Assembly: GCA_963775295.1 (NCBI GenBank)
Contig: CAVZIK010000006.1
Span: forward strand, 1,240,001-1,304,000
Length of the DNA stretch: 64,000 nt
Source of the DNA: JAMDEO01 sp963775295
GTDB taxonomy: Bacteria > Actinomycetota > Thermoleophilia > RBG-16-64-13
Direction of reading: 5' to 3'
Below, piece by piece: positions 50,488 to 59,073 of this stretch. The notes under the pieces were generated by a model that saw only the letters and a list, made by a program, of their open reading frames with translations, did not search any database and had not been told where the DNA came from. The position numbers and the translations under genes were made by a program. Numbering within the stretch: the first letter of the stretch is position 1; each line of letters opens with the position of its first letter.

Positions 50488-51192
50488 TCAGTGGGCCCGC
50501 ACGCACCAATCCGTGAACTTTAGGGTGTCTGCCTCGAGCTTCTCGGTCGAGCGGAAATCGTCCGGGCCGCAAGCGTCGTAGTGGATCATGTCCCGAAGTT
50601 CTCTCAACTCCTTCGGGATTGGGGCCTCCGCCCCGTAACCCACCGCTATCATGTCGTACGTCCTGAGGTAGTCCGGTAGGCCGAGGATCTTACGTACCGC
50701 TTCCCCCGACCCGCCCCGTGCTGCGCCGCTACACCATTGGGAAGACAGCCCTAGGGATGTCGCCGCGAGATGCAGGTAGAGAAACGCGCTTGCCAGCCCG
50801 GAAAAGAAGATCCCAGCTTCATCACGTTCACGGTCGGGTTGAGGTTTGTCCGGAAACTGAATACGGGCTCTCCAATCGCCGGCGAGAAGGATAAACACGG
50901 GGGCGCCGGCAAACCCGGGTTCTCGCTTTGCCCGGGAAGGATCGACTTCGTCTCTCATGGCCGGCGCCGGAGGGTAGGTGCTCAGAGCAGCGACGACCTC
51001 ACCCTTGACCGCCTCGTCTTTGATGACCACGAACTCCCAGGGTTGGCTGTGGAATCCGGACGGGGCCCAACGCGCAATCTCGACCATCTTCTCGACCCAG
51101 CCCTCGGGAATGGGATCAGGCCGGAAGTGGCGCACGCTTCGCCTCTCCTTCACGAGAGAAAGGAGTTGGTCGTATCCACATTCGGTTCCCAT
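50488..51192 (-). CDS. Nitroreductase-family flavoprotein
   Basis: 234 residues. VKERRSVRHFRPDPIPEG binds FMN phosphate, and ARWAPSGFHSQPWEFVVIKD is the second signature. GLSSQWCSG and LGLPDYLRTYDMIAVGYG follow. It reduces nitro compounds, quinones or a more specific substrate with NAD(P)H. GAGGGGG precedes ATG 51192. Isolated gene. Confidence 0.88.
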   Translation of the reverse strand: MGTECGYDQLLSLVKERRSVRHFRPDPIPEGWVEKMVEIARWAPSGFHSQPWEFVVIKDEAVKGEVVAALSTYPPAPAMRDEVDPSRAKREPGFAGAPVFILLAGDWRARIQFPDKPQPDRERDEAGIFFSGLASAFLYLHLAATSLGLSSQWCSGAARGGSGEAVRKILGLPDYLRTYDMIAVGYGAEAPIPKELRELRDMIHYDACGPDDFRSTEKLEADTLKFTDWCVRAH

Positions 51193-51476
51193 GGTCACCC
51201 CCTCATAGCTTACCGTCCGCTAAAGCATACCGCCGCTTGCCGCTGAGATGGTGACCGCAGCATCTTTTCGAAGCGACCGGGCCGTGGTGGCGATTACAGT
51301 GCGGAACGGCCGAGGCGAGTCATTGCCCTCCGATCTTCGGCATTTTACCGCGGCAATGTCGGCTCCCTCAGCCCTACGCGCCCTGGGTCAGGGTCAGAGG
51401 TCGGCGGGGGCAGGAAGCGGCCGAGTGGACGTCGGGACTGGATATGTCCAAGGCGAAGAATATTGCTTGTCCGACC

Positions 51477-52151
51477 TCAGACGCCCCTGGGCACGGCCTC
51501 CTTGAAGGACGCAGATGTCATCGGATCGCCAGGTTTCCAAGCCAGCGGCGGGGTTGAGGCAGCAGGGCGGTCCCACCATTCCTCCATCGTAGGCAACAGC
51601 ATCGACGAAGGCAGACTCATCCCTCCCGCGGGAATCGGCGCCTCGGTCAGAATTAACTTGCCCTCGTCAACGCGACCTCGGATCAGTCTCCTGTTGGTGA
51701 GGACCAGCAAGTGCACTGTTGGTCGGCTCGTGGCTGGCGACATGAAGGCGTCGGTTTGAGGGTTAGGGCGGACCCGGGGGTAGGCAAATGCATCCGTGTC
51801 CTCGATTTTTCCGCCGCCGTGGTAACCCATGATGTCCTGCTGCAGGCTGCCCCGCTCGATGTCGTACGTGAACCCGTCCGTTTGTGGGCCTCTTTCCGAG
51901 TGGGCGTAATTCAAGGCGTCTGTTTGATCTTTGCTTCCACCGGCTGTGTACGCAATGGCATCGGTTTGCTCTCGCCGGAGCGGCAAGCAGCTTGAATGCG
52001 CGAGCACGATTTCGCCTGGTTCAAGGAAGGAGGTCAAGAATCCAAAGAACTCTTTCTGGAGACGGTCTCGGCTTCCATCGTGCCCGGAAAGGATAGACGA
52101 CAGGTGCCAACTCCTATGGATCGGTTCCGACCTTAAGGTCCCTCTGCTCAT
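51477..52151 (-). CDS. Protein with 14-residue (Q)TDAxxY repeats (copy 2)
   Basis: 224 residues. FLEPGEIVLAHS at 42-53 is followed by six units of exactly 14 residues starting at residue 62 (QTDAIAY, QTDALNY, QTDGFTY, QQDIMGY, DTDAFAY, QTDAFMS). HLLVLTNRRLIRG, then DEGKLILTEAP, comes next. The same frame and period occur in the protein at 20536-21261, while the N- and C-termini differ. It is soluble, with a Trp/Pro-rich tail. The ATG at 52151 overlaps the stop of the zinc-ribbon gene by ATGA, so they form an operon. Function unknown. Confidence 0.85.
   Translation of the reverse strand: MSRGTLRSEPIHRSWHLSSILSGHDGSRDRLQKEFFGFLTSFLEPGEIVLAHSSCLPLRREQTDAIAYTAGGSKDQTDALNYAHSERGPQTDGFTYDIERGSLQQDIMGYHGGGKIEDTDAFAYPRVRPNPQTDAFMSPATSRPTVHLLVLTNRRLIRGRVDEGKLILTEAPIPAGGMSLPSSMLLPTMEEWWDRPAASTPPLAWKPGDPMTSASFKEAVPRGV
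51717..51968 (-). repeat. Coding 42-bp repeat (14-residue units, copy 2)
   Basis: Six perfectly spaced units with conserved Q-T-D at positions 1-3 and an aromatic residue at 7 (Ser in the last). The seven variable residues are rich in Gly, Ser, Arg and Pro, as expected for turns between strands. Confidence 0.85.
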
Positions 52152-52375
52152 TGTCTCCACCCGTCCCTCGTTTGGGATCCCGATGCGGGGTGTTTCTCCC
52201 GGACGTTGGGTAGGGAGGTGTGTCGAGTCCACACGTCCTCGTCCCCCTCCGCGTATTGTCTCCATCTGCCGGTTTCCCAGCTGAAACCGCAACCTTTGCA
52301 TCGAACACTGTAGAGGTTGCCAAACGTGCCGCGTAGCACCACTTCCATAGAACCGCATTCCGGGCAAATTATCAT
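52148..52375 (-). CDS. Small zinc-ribbon protein
   Basis: 75 residues. CPECG near the N-terminus and CKGCG about 20 residues later give a complete four-Cys zinc ribbon, with YSVRCKGCGFSWETG on the second knuckle. The C-terminal half is polar and probably flexible. GGAGGTTACG is its ribosome binding site. It overlaps the repeat-protein gene, so a joint role is inferred. A Cys-knuckle frame also follows copy 1 of that protein. Confidence 0.75.
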   Translation of the reverse strand: MIICPECGSMEVVLRGTFGNLYSVRCKGCGFSWETGRWRQYAEGDEDVWTRHTSLPNVREKHPASGSQTRDGWRQ

Positions 52376-52737
52376 CGTAACCTCCGTACGCTGACGTGAA
52401 TCAACACCTTCGTCACACCAGTGGTTACTTTTCCGAGCCTTTCATCACTCGAGGAGGAGCTTCCTGGCCGCGGGTCCCAGATCTTCGGCGAAACCTTGTA
52501 AGGTTGCTAAGCCCAATTCGACCTAGTCTGGGGCTTGACGTCGCAGGTGACGGCCCGGTTGGCAACGCCGATGAACGACGACCATTGGGCTTCCTACCAT
52601 TGCTCTTCCCTTCCCCGCCCTTATCAGGGGCCGGCTCGATTGACGGTCATCCATATATGAGCAAGATTATAGACTTACTAAGCATTCAACGCAAGCCCAT
52701 GAGGGGATTGACGGACTGGGAGATATTCCACTCTAGA
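52376..52737. other. Intergenic leader region upstream of the zinc-ribbon/repeat operon
   Basis: About 360 bases, AT-rich at the right end. It holds a good leftward promoter (52666-52694) and about 280 bases of untranslated sequence before the zinc-ribbon start. No gene, known riboswitch or strong terminator was seen. Confidence 0.45.
52666..52694 (-). promoter_or_regulatory. Leftward promoter with consensus -10
   Basis: On the minus strand TTGCGT (52689-52694) and TATAAT (52666-52671) are 17 bases apart. This probably drives the operon at 51477-52375, giving a long 5' leader, or a small RNA. Confidence 0.65.
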
Positions 52738-53511
52738 TCAGACGAGTCCGGCGTCCCGGGCGATAGCGCCGACCCGATCCGCCAGTTCGGGTGCCAAATC
52801 GTAAACGGCCTTGCCATGAATGTCGGCTTCGACTACGTGATCGTCCCGAGGAAGCCAACCCGCCAACGGCAGAGATCCGAGACGTTCGCGGATGAAGTCC
52901 AGGTCTCCTTCAGAACGCACCTTGTTGGCCACGGCCCACATCGTTGCTATTCCAAGATCGTGTCCAAGACGAGCGATGTCGGCTGCTACTGTGAGACTTC
53001 GCTGGCCCGGCTCGACGACCACATACATTACGTCCACAGATGCCGCGGTGCCTCGACCCAAATGTTCGAGCCCGGCCACCATGTCGAGTAACACCGTCTC
53101 TCTTTCTCGCAGTAACAGGTGGTTAACGAGCGCCCGAACCATGCTGTTTTCTGGGCACACGCATCCCGCTCCGGCTCCCCTTACCGGTCCCATCTCTAGT
53201 AGACGCACTCCACGATGGGCAACGGAGAACCTGCTAGGGATATCGTCGACACGAGGATTCAAACGAAAGTAGGCGCCCGATTCGCCCGGGCGCGCCCCGG
53301 TGCGCTCCTCGATGAGGTCCTTGAGTTCGATGATCGGAACCAATTGGCTCAGGAGATCCTCGGGGAACCCCAAGGCTTGCCCGAGTGTTGCGTTGGGGTC
53401 GGCGTCGATGGCGTACACCGTCTCTCCGGCTGCCGCCAGAACGTACGCCAGCAAGCTGCTGAAAGTCGTTTTTCCGACTCCACCCTTCCCTGCCACTGCG
53501 ATCTTAGACAT
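52738..53511 (-). CDS. cooC: CooC-type nickel-insertion ATPase
   Basis: 257 residues. GKGGVGKTT is the deviant Walker A with the signature Lys, AIDADPNATLGQALG follows, and GAGAGCVCPENSMV has the CxC that binds metal in CooC dimers. These MinD-like ATPases insert nickel into the C-cluster of carbon monoxide dehydrogenase. It is transcribed leftward after the zinc-ribbon gene at 53549. A second cooC starts at 63445 in the main operon, so the cell has at least two. Confidence 0.9.
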   Translation of the reverse strand: MSKIAVAGKGGVGKTTFSSLLAYVLAAAGETVYAIDADPNATLGQALGFPEDLLSQLVPIIELKDLIEERTGARPGESGAYFRLNPRVDDIPSRFSVAHRGVRLLEMGPVRGAGAGCVCPENSMVRALVNHLLLRERETVLLDMVAGLEHLGRGTAASVDVMYVVVEPGQRSLTVAADIARLGHDLGIATMWAVANKVRSEGDLDFIRERLGSLPLAGWLPRDDHVVEADIHGKAVYDLAPELADRVGAIARDAGLV

Positions 53512-53548
53512 CGGGCATCTTCCCCATCACTTCGAGTTTTGGCAATGC

Positions 53549-53752
53549 TCAAGAACTTTCGCCCCCGGCGTCCCCTCTTATCGATTTCCACCGGGTTTCG
53601 CCTAAGCACTCGCGAGCCTTGGCACACCACTCAGTACAGGAGGGCACGTCTTCGGTCTGTACAAATGCACCACAAACGTGGCATTTGACCCGAGTTTCGT
53701 CAGAGAATATCTCGACTTCGGCGCCGCACTTCTGACATGTGTAGACGGTCAC
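53549..53752 (-). CDS. Small Cys-rich zinc-ribbon protein of the CODH region
   Basis: 67 residues from GTG 53752, with GGAAGAG about 8 bases upstream. CQKCG and CHVCG form a rubredoxin-like or zinc-ribbon pair; CTEWCAKARECLG adds three more Cys. It could bind zinc, iron or nickel. It leads the leftward operon with cooC, from a promoter back to back with that of the Rrf2 gene. A role as metal donor or redox helper for CODH is inference. Confidence 0.75.
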   Translation of the reverse strand: MTVYTCQKCGAEVEIFSDETRVKCHVCGAFVQTEDVPSCTEWCAKARECLGETRWKSIRGDAGGESS

Positions 53753-53808
53753 CCTAAGATCTCTTCCGTCTTGACCGGGACAGCGACCCGACATTGATAA
53801 TCCGCCTC

Positions 53809-53864
53809 TTGACACCCTTTACATGTGATGTAAAAGGTATACAATAGTAAGCTAATAATGTCAA
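53809..53864. promoter_or_regulatory. Overlapping divergent promoters with a perfect palindrome
   Basis: Leftward: TTGACA (53859-53864, minus) and TATACC (53836-53841) are 17 apart. Rightward: TTTACA (53818-53823) and TACAAT (53840-53845) are 16 apart. TTTACAT-GTG-ATGTAAA at 53818-53834 is a perfect inverted repeat. It overlaps the rightward -35/spacer and the leftward start point, an ideal operator for the Rrf2 regulator encoded at 53886. Confidence 0.75.
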
Positions 53865-53885
53865 CGATGTTTAGGAGAAACAACA

Positions 53886-54356
53886 ATGCTCTGCATCTCG
53901 ACGAAGGGGCGGTACGCGACAAGGATCCTTGTCCTACTGGCTTCACTGCCCGCAGATGGAAGCTTCACCAAGGACGAGATCGCAGCACGGGAAGGGTTGA
54001 CTCCCGGGTACGTGCAGCAATTGATGACCTCCCTCGTCGCCTCGCGTCTTGTCATGAGCATCCGCGGAAAGCAGGGCGGATTTAAGCTCGCCCGCGATCC
54101 GCAGTCGATCACGGTGGGCGAAGCTCTGCGCGTTATGGAGGGGGACTGCCGTTTGGTCCCTTGCCATGACGGAGAGAATTGCGCGCGAATCGCAACATGC
54201 CCCACGCGTCCCATTTGGGTGGGGGCCGCGGCCGTTCTCGAAGACTACTTTGCCCAGACGACCATTGCCGAGCTTGCAGTGCAGGCGGAGGAACTGGCAT
54301 TGCCCACGGAATCCGCCACCGAGGAGCCGGGACTTGCGCAGGCCGGTGTCCAATAG
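53886..54356 (+). CDS. Rrf2-family regulator with an IscR-like iron-sulfur motif
   Basis: 156 residues. STKGRYATRILVLLASLP and the helix-turn-helix LTPGYVQQLMTSLVASRLVMSIRGKQGGFKLA are Rrf2-typical (residues 6-70). CHDGENCARIATC has the C-x5-C-x5-C spacing of IscR, so a 2Fe-2S cluster is likely and the protein would sense redox or iron-sulfur status. TTAGGAG precedes the ATG. It is the first gene of the CODH/ACS operon and sits next to a palindrome, so it probably controls both directions. Confidence 0.9.
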   Translation: MLCISTKGRYATRILVLLASLPADGSFTKDEIAAREGLTPGYVQQLMTSLVASRLVMSIRGKQGGFKLARDPQSITVGEALRVMEGDCRLVPCHDGENCARIATCPTRPIWVGAAAVLEDYFAQTTIAELAVQAEELALPTESATEEPGLAQAGVQ

Positions 54357-54372
54357 ACAGAGAGGTGTGCCC

Positions 54373-54705
54373 ATGAAGAACCTCATCGTCGATGTGCCGG
54401 GTATGTACGGCGATCATCATGTGCTTCGGCTTCGTCAGGTCTTGCTCGACCTCCAAGGAGTCAGCGACGTTAGTGCCAGCGCTGCCCAGCGTAAGGTTGC
54501 GGTGCGCTTCGACGAAGCGACCATAGGGCCCGACGCGATACGCGACGCGATTATCTGCGCAGGCTATCCACCGGAAGAGCAGCCAGGAGTGAGTGAGTTT
54601 CCTAAAAGACACGAAGACGGCTCGGGTTGGTACCTGATACTGGATCGCACCACCACTACGGAGCACAAGGATCGAGAAATGGCGGGAGATTTCCGGCGCT
54701 ACTAG
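54373..54705 (+). CDS. HMA-fold protein lacking the CxxC metal site
   Basis: 110 residues. VDVPGMYGDHHVLRLRQVLLDLQGV, then KVAVRFDEATIGPDAIRDAIICAGY, is the ferredoxin-like heavy-metal-associated pattern. Where copper or mercury chaperones have GMxCxxC, this has GMYGDHH. His/Asp might replace Cys for nickel or cobalt. A tail of about 40 residues is unrelated. It lies 16 bases after the Rrf2 gene and 48 before acsA, so it belongs to the operon. A nickel-handling role is inference. Confidence 0.75.
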   Translation: MKNLIVDVPGMYGDHHVLRLRQVLLDLQGVSDVSASAAQRKVAVRFDEATIGPDAIRDAIICAGYPPEEQPGVSEFPKRHEDGSGWYLILDRTTTTEHKDREMAGDFRRY

Positions 54706-54753
54706 TTCGGGGCATTCTCGGCTGTGGCGTGTGTTTGGAAGGGAGATAGACAA

Positions 54754-56742
54754 ATGCCAGAGCAAAAGAGCCGAGACCAGGCGGCATGCGAGGTACTTCG
54801 TTCCTGCGAAGGGGTCATCGAGACAGCCTTCGATAGAGCAGCGAGCAGTAAGCCTTGCCCGATCGGAGCCGAGAGTTCCTGCTGCCGGATATGCGCTATG
54901 GGGCCTTGCAGGTTGATAGGCCCAGTCACACGCGGCGTGTGCGGTGCGACGCGAGCTACCGTCGCAGCCCGCAACTTCGCCCGCTCGGTGGCCGCAGGTG
55001 CGGCCGCGCATTCGGACCATGGCCGCGGGATGGCCTTCGCGCTACTGGCCGTCGCCAATGGTGAGGTGGAAGGCTTTCGTATCCGCGACGAGGCCAAACT
55101 GCGCGCAGTTGCCGCACATATGGGCATCAAGAGCGAGAGCCGGCCGGTGAAGGACGTTGCCCGCGAAGTCGCTGAGTTGGCACTGGGCGAATTCGGGAGA
55201 CAGACGGGCGAACTCGCATACCTGACCCGCGCAACTCCCGCACGTCAGGCGCGCTGGCATGAAGAGAAGATCGTTCCTCGGGGTATCGACCGCGAAGTCG
55301 TGGAAATCATGCACCGGACGAACATGGGTACAGACCAGGATGCAGAGAACATTCTCGACCAGGTTCTGCGCACATCTCTGACCGACGGCTGGGGCGGCTC
55401 GATGCTGGCCACGGACATTAGCGACATCCTATTCGGCACGCCTACCCCGCTGCAGAGCAAGGTGAACCTGGGTGTACTGAAGGACGATGAGGTGAACGTT
55501 GTCGTCCACGGACACGAACCGATACTGTCGGAGATGATCGTGGCAGCCTCCGCCGATCCCGAATTGTTGGAGTACGCGGAGAGCAAGGGGGCGAAGGGCA
55601 TCAACCTGGCCGGCATCTGTTGCACGGCCAACGAGATCCTCATGCGCCACGGCATTCCGCCGGCCGGCAACTTTCTTTCCCAGGAACTGGCCCTTGCGAC
55701 TGGGGCCGTGGAGGCAATGGTCGTGGATGTGCAGTGCGTCATGCAAGCCCTTGCCGGCGTCGCTTCGCACTACCATACCAGGCTCATCACTACGTCGTCC
55801 AAAGCCAAGATCGAGGGCGCAGAGCACATCGAGTTCGACGAGCACAATGCTTATCAAAGCGCCAAGGACATAGTCCGCCTGGCTATCGACAACTTCCCGA
55901 ACCGTGGCAAGGCCACGATTCCTCGAACCGACGAGGCTCTCATCGCGGGCTTCTCTCACGAATATGTGCGCTACATGCAAGGTGGCCACTATCGTGGATC
56001 CTTCCGGCCGCTCAACGACGCCATAGCTGCCGGTCGCATTCGAGGGTTGGCTGCCGTCGTGGGCTGCAATAACGCCCGGGTGACACAGGACGCCCCCATC
56101 ACCGAGATCATCCGCGAGCTCATCCGCAATGACGTTCTCGTGGCCGTTACGGGCTGTGCCGCGACCGGAGCGGCAAAATATGGTTTTCTCCGCCCGGAGT
56201 TCATGGCAGAAGCGGGCGCGGGGCTCCGCGAGGTCTGCGAGGCAATCGGTATCCCGCCAGTACTGCACGTTGGCTCCTGCGTTGACAACTCGCGCATCCT
56301 GACGATTCTCAGTGAGTGCGCCACGGAGGGCGGTCTCGGCGAAGACATCTCCGATCTGCCGGCCGTCGGTATTTGTCCTGAATACATGTCGGAGAAAGCT
56401 CTGACCATCGGCACTTATTGCGCGGCCTCCGGTGCGTACGTCCTCTTTGGTCTCCCCTCGCCTGTGGGCGGCAGTCCAGAGGTCACTGACATCATGCTGA
56501 ATGGCTGGATGAAACGGTTCGGCGGGGGCATCGAGTTCGAGCCCGATATCGGGAAGCTGATACAAAAAGCCCTCGCGCATATCGACGCCAAGCGGCGGGA
56601 CCTGAACCTAAGCGAATACGATCCCGATCACTTCGGCGAAAGCGGCGATCGGGTCATGGAAGAACTACTCGAGGTCTTCGACGGGACGACGTCGATGAAC
56701 GCCTATTCCGTACGCCAACTGGACGCCGTGCCGGAGGGATAG
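54754..56742 (+). CDS. acsA: Carbon monoxide dehydrogenase catalytic subunit (CooS/AcsA)
   Basis: 662 residues from ATG 54754, with GGGAG 9 bases upstream. The N-terminal CPIGAESSCCRICAMGPCRL and GVCGA supply the D- and B-cluster cysteines. The NiFeS C-cluster ligands lie in VHGHEP, GICCTANE, VGCNN, GCAATGA and GSCVDNSR. The enzyme interconverts CO2 and CO with ferredoxin. It is followed 3 bases later by acsB, so the two form the CODH/ACS complex of the Wood-Ljungdahl pathway, acting in CO2 fixation or reverse acetate oxidation. Confidence 0.95.
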   Translation: MPEQKSRDQAACEVLRSCEGVIETAFDRAASSKPCPIGAESSCCRICAMGPCRLIGPVTRGVCGATRATVAARNFARSVAAGAAAHSDHGRGMAFALLAVANGEVEGFRIRDEAKLRAVAAHMGIKSESRPVKDVAREVAELALGEFGRQTGELAYLTRATPARQARWHEEKIVPRGIDREVVEIMHRTNMGTDQDAENILDQVLRTSLTDGWGGSMLATDISDILFGTPTPLQSKVNLGVLKDDEVNVVVHGHEPILSEMIVAASADPELLEYAESKGAKGINLAGICCTANEILMRHGIPPAGNFLSQELALATGAVEAMVVDVQCVMQALAGVASHYHTRLITTSSKAKIEGAEHIEFDEHNAYQSAKDIVRLAIDNFPNRGKATIPRTDEALIAGFSHEYVRYMQGGHYRGSFRPLNDAIAAGRIRGLAAVVGCNNARVTQDAPITEIIRELIRNDVLVAVTGCAATGAAKYGFLRPEFMAEAGAGLREVCEAIGIPPVLHVGSCVDNSRILTILSECATEGGLGEDISDLPAVGICPEYMSEKALTIGTYCAASGAYVLFGLPSPVGGSPEVTDIMLNGWMKRFGGGIEFEPDIGKLIQKALAHIDAKRRDLNLSEYDPDHFGESGDRVMEELLEVFDGTTSMNAYSVRQLDAVPEG

Positions 56743-56745
56743 GAC

Positions 56746-59031
56746 ATGTCGAGATATATTGCCAAGGCCGCAATCCGCGGGGCCAATCTGATCGTCGGCG
56801 AGGCCGAGCAGATGTTGGAATCGGCTATCGCCGATCTGGGCGCGGACAAGGCGGTGGCTTTCACCAACACCGCCTACCATCTCCCCGTGATCTTTGGCTT
56901 TACCGGGATGGAAATTCGCACTCTGGGACAGATGCAGAAGGCACTGGCCCACGCCAGGAAGCTGCTCAGCGACGCGCCCGCGGAGAGCCTATGGTTGCCG
57001 TATCTGGGCGAAACGTTGGATAGCGGCGCAGCCACCCTTCTCGCGATGGAAGTGATCGAAGCGGTGCGGTTCGCGCGGGGCGAGCAGCCGGAACGGATCC
57101 CGGGCTTGAAACTGACGGGCACGAGTTCTGTCAACCCCGACGGAAACGGCGATGGTGGTTTCGACGGCGGTTACGCCAACGGTCCCATCGACGACATCCA
57201 ACTCCGCGCCTGGGGCATCCAACTGGTCGACGGGCGCATGCCTGGCTTTGCGGCGATCGTCGGCGCGGCTCGTACCAACGAGGCTGCGGTTTCGATAATC
57301 CGTGAACTGCAGAAACGCAACATTCTGGTGTTTCTGTCCGGCAACGTCAACGGGCGCAGCATCATCCATCAATTGATGGAAGAAGGCGTCGAAATGGGAT
57401 ACGACACTTACATCGTCCCGTTCGGCACCGATACGATCTCTGCCATTTACGCTCTGGGATTCGCCACCCGCTCGGCGCTTACCTTTGGAGGCATGTCCGG
57501 AGGTCAGACTCGAGACATCCTTCTGTATAACAAGTATCGGGTGTTCGCCTTTGTAATGGCCCTGGGCGAAGTGGATGACCTCAAGTACGCTGCCGCGGCG
57601 GGGGCCATAAACTATGGCTTTCCGGTTATTGCCGATACGGTGATCCCTCAGATTTTGCCGACCGGAGTGACGCCATACGAGCATGTGGTGAGCATGCCGT
57701 TCGACGACATCGAGGGCGACACCGATACGGAGAAGGCACGACGCCTCGTTCAGCGGTGCATCGAGGTGCGCGGGGTCAAGATCAACGTTACCGAGGTTCC
57801 CATCCCGGTCGCCTACGGTAGCGCATTCGAGGGCGAACGCGTGCGACGCGCCGATATGCGAGTCGAGTTTGGCGGTCAGCATGCACAGGCTTTTGAGTAC
57901 TTGCGGATGGCCTCGCTGGACGAGGTGGAAGACGGTCGGGTCGAGGTAGTGGGGCCGGGTATCGGCGAGGTTGCGGAGGGTGGCGCCGTGAATCTGGGGA
58001 TCGTAGTCGAGGTGGCGGGACGTAAGATGCAGGAAGACTTCGAACCAGTGCTCGAGCGTCAGATCCACTACTTCGTCAACGGGGCCTCCGGTATCCAGCA
58101 CGTCGGTCAGCGTGATATCACTTGGATCCGTTTCAGCAAGGGGGCAACCGACAAGGGCTTCGATCTGAAACACTTGGGCGACATTCTTTACGCCCGTTTC
58201 CATGCGGAGTTCGGCGCCATTGTTGACAAGGTCCAGGTGACTCTGTACACGGACCCGGACGAGTTCGAACACTGGTTGGCCGAAGCCCGCGAGGCGTACC
58301 AAACCCGGAACGTTCGGTTGGCCGGCATGGTCGATGCCTCCGTTGAGGAGTTCTACAGCTGTACCCTGTGTCAGAGCTTCGCGCCCAACCATGTCTGCGT
58401 GATATCGCCGGAGCGCTTGGGGCTGTGTGGAGCTTATAACTGGCTCGACTGCAAGGCCTCGAATCAGATCAATCCAACCGGGCCCAACCAGCCGATAGCC
58501 AAGGGCATCTGCCTGGATCCGAATCTCGGCGTGTGGCAAGGGTCCAACGACTTCGTCTATCAAAACTCGCATCAGGCGGTGGAGCGCATTTCCTTGTATT
58601 CGATCATGCAGGACCCTATGACTGCCTGTGGCTGCTTCGAATGCATCGTCATGGTCGTGCCCGAGGCCAATGGAGTGATGGTCGTCTCTCGCGAGGATCC
58701 GAGTATGACGCCCGCGGGGATGACCTTCTCGACTCTGGCCGGGGTCGCGGGCGGCGGGCTGCAGACGCCCGGCGTGATGGGGGTTGGTAAGTACTATCTG
58801 CTCAGTAGCAAATTCATCTCGGCGGAGGGCGGTTTCAGCCGGGTGGTCTGGATGTCGAGTGTGCTCAAAACCATGATGTCCGAGGATCTCAAGGTTGTTT
58901 GCGAGCGAGAGGGCGACCCGGGATTGCTGGACAAGATTGCGGATGAGCGTTCGGTGACCACCGTGGAGGAGCTCCTGCCGTTTCTCGAAGAGCACGGCCA
59001 TCCGGCCCTGACCATGGATCCCATTTTCTGA
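56746..59031 (+). CDS. acsB: Acetyl-CoA synthase (CO-methylating), AcsB
   Basis: 761 residues, full bacterial length with the N-terminal CODH-binding domain that archaeal CdhC lacks. The A-cluster motifs are present: CTLCQSF, then CVISPERLGLCGAYNWLDC for the 4Fe-4S cubane, and ACGCFEC, whose Cys-Gly-Cys holds the distal nickel. It condenses CO, a methyl group and CoA into acetyl-CoA. GGAGGGA upstream; ATG 3 bases after the acsA stop. Confidence 0.95.
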   Translation: MSRYIAKAAIRGANLIVGEAEQMLESAIADLGADKAVAFTNTAYHLPVIFGFTGMEIRTLGQMQKALAHARKLLSDAPAESLWLPYLGETLDSGAATLLAMEVIEAVRFARGEQPERIPGLKLTGTSSVNPDGNGDGGFDGGYANGPIDDIQLRAWGIQLVDGRMPGFAAIVGAARTNEAAVSIIRELQKRNILVFLSGNVNGRSIIHQLMEEGVEMGYDTYIVPFGTDTISAIYALGFATRSALTFGGMSGGQTRDILLYNKYRVFAFVMALGEVDDLKYAAAAGAINYGFPVIADTVIPQILPTGVTPYEHVVSMPFDDIEGDTDTEKARRLVQRCIEVRGVKINVTEVPIPVAYGSAFEGERVRRADMRVEFGGQHAQAFEYLRMASLDEVEDGRVEVVGPGIGEVAEGGAVNLGIVVEVAGRKMQEDFEPVLERQIHYFVNGASGIQHVGQRDITWIRFSKGATDKGFDLKHLGDILYARFHAEFGAIVDKVQVTLYTDPDEFEHWLAEAREAYQTRNVRLAGMVDASVEEFYSCTLCQSFAPNHVCVISPERLGLCGAYNWLDCKASNQINPTGPNQPIAKGICLDPNLGVWQGSNDFVYQNSHQAVERISLYSIMQDPMTACGCFECIVMVVPEANGVMVVSREDPSMTPAGMTFSTLAGVAGGGLQTPGVMGVGKYYLLSSKFISAEGGFSRVVWMSSVLKTMMSEDLKVVCEREGDPGLLDKIADERSVTTVEELLPFLEEHGHPALTMDPIF

Positions 59032-59073
59032 GGTCGTCGTAGATACCGGACTGTATGTGAAAGGAGTTTCCGG

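Noticed and set aside
55429..56580. Long minus-strand frame opposite acsA
   Set aside because: Antisense shadow of a conserved CODH gene; no ribosome binding site or family resemblance.
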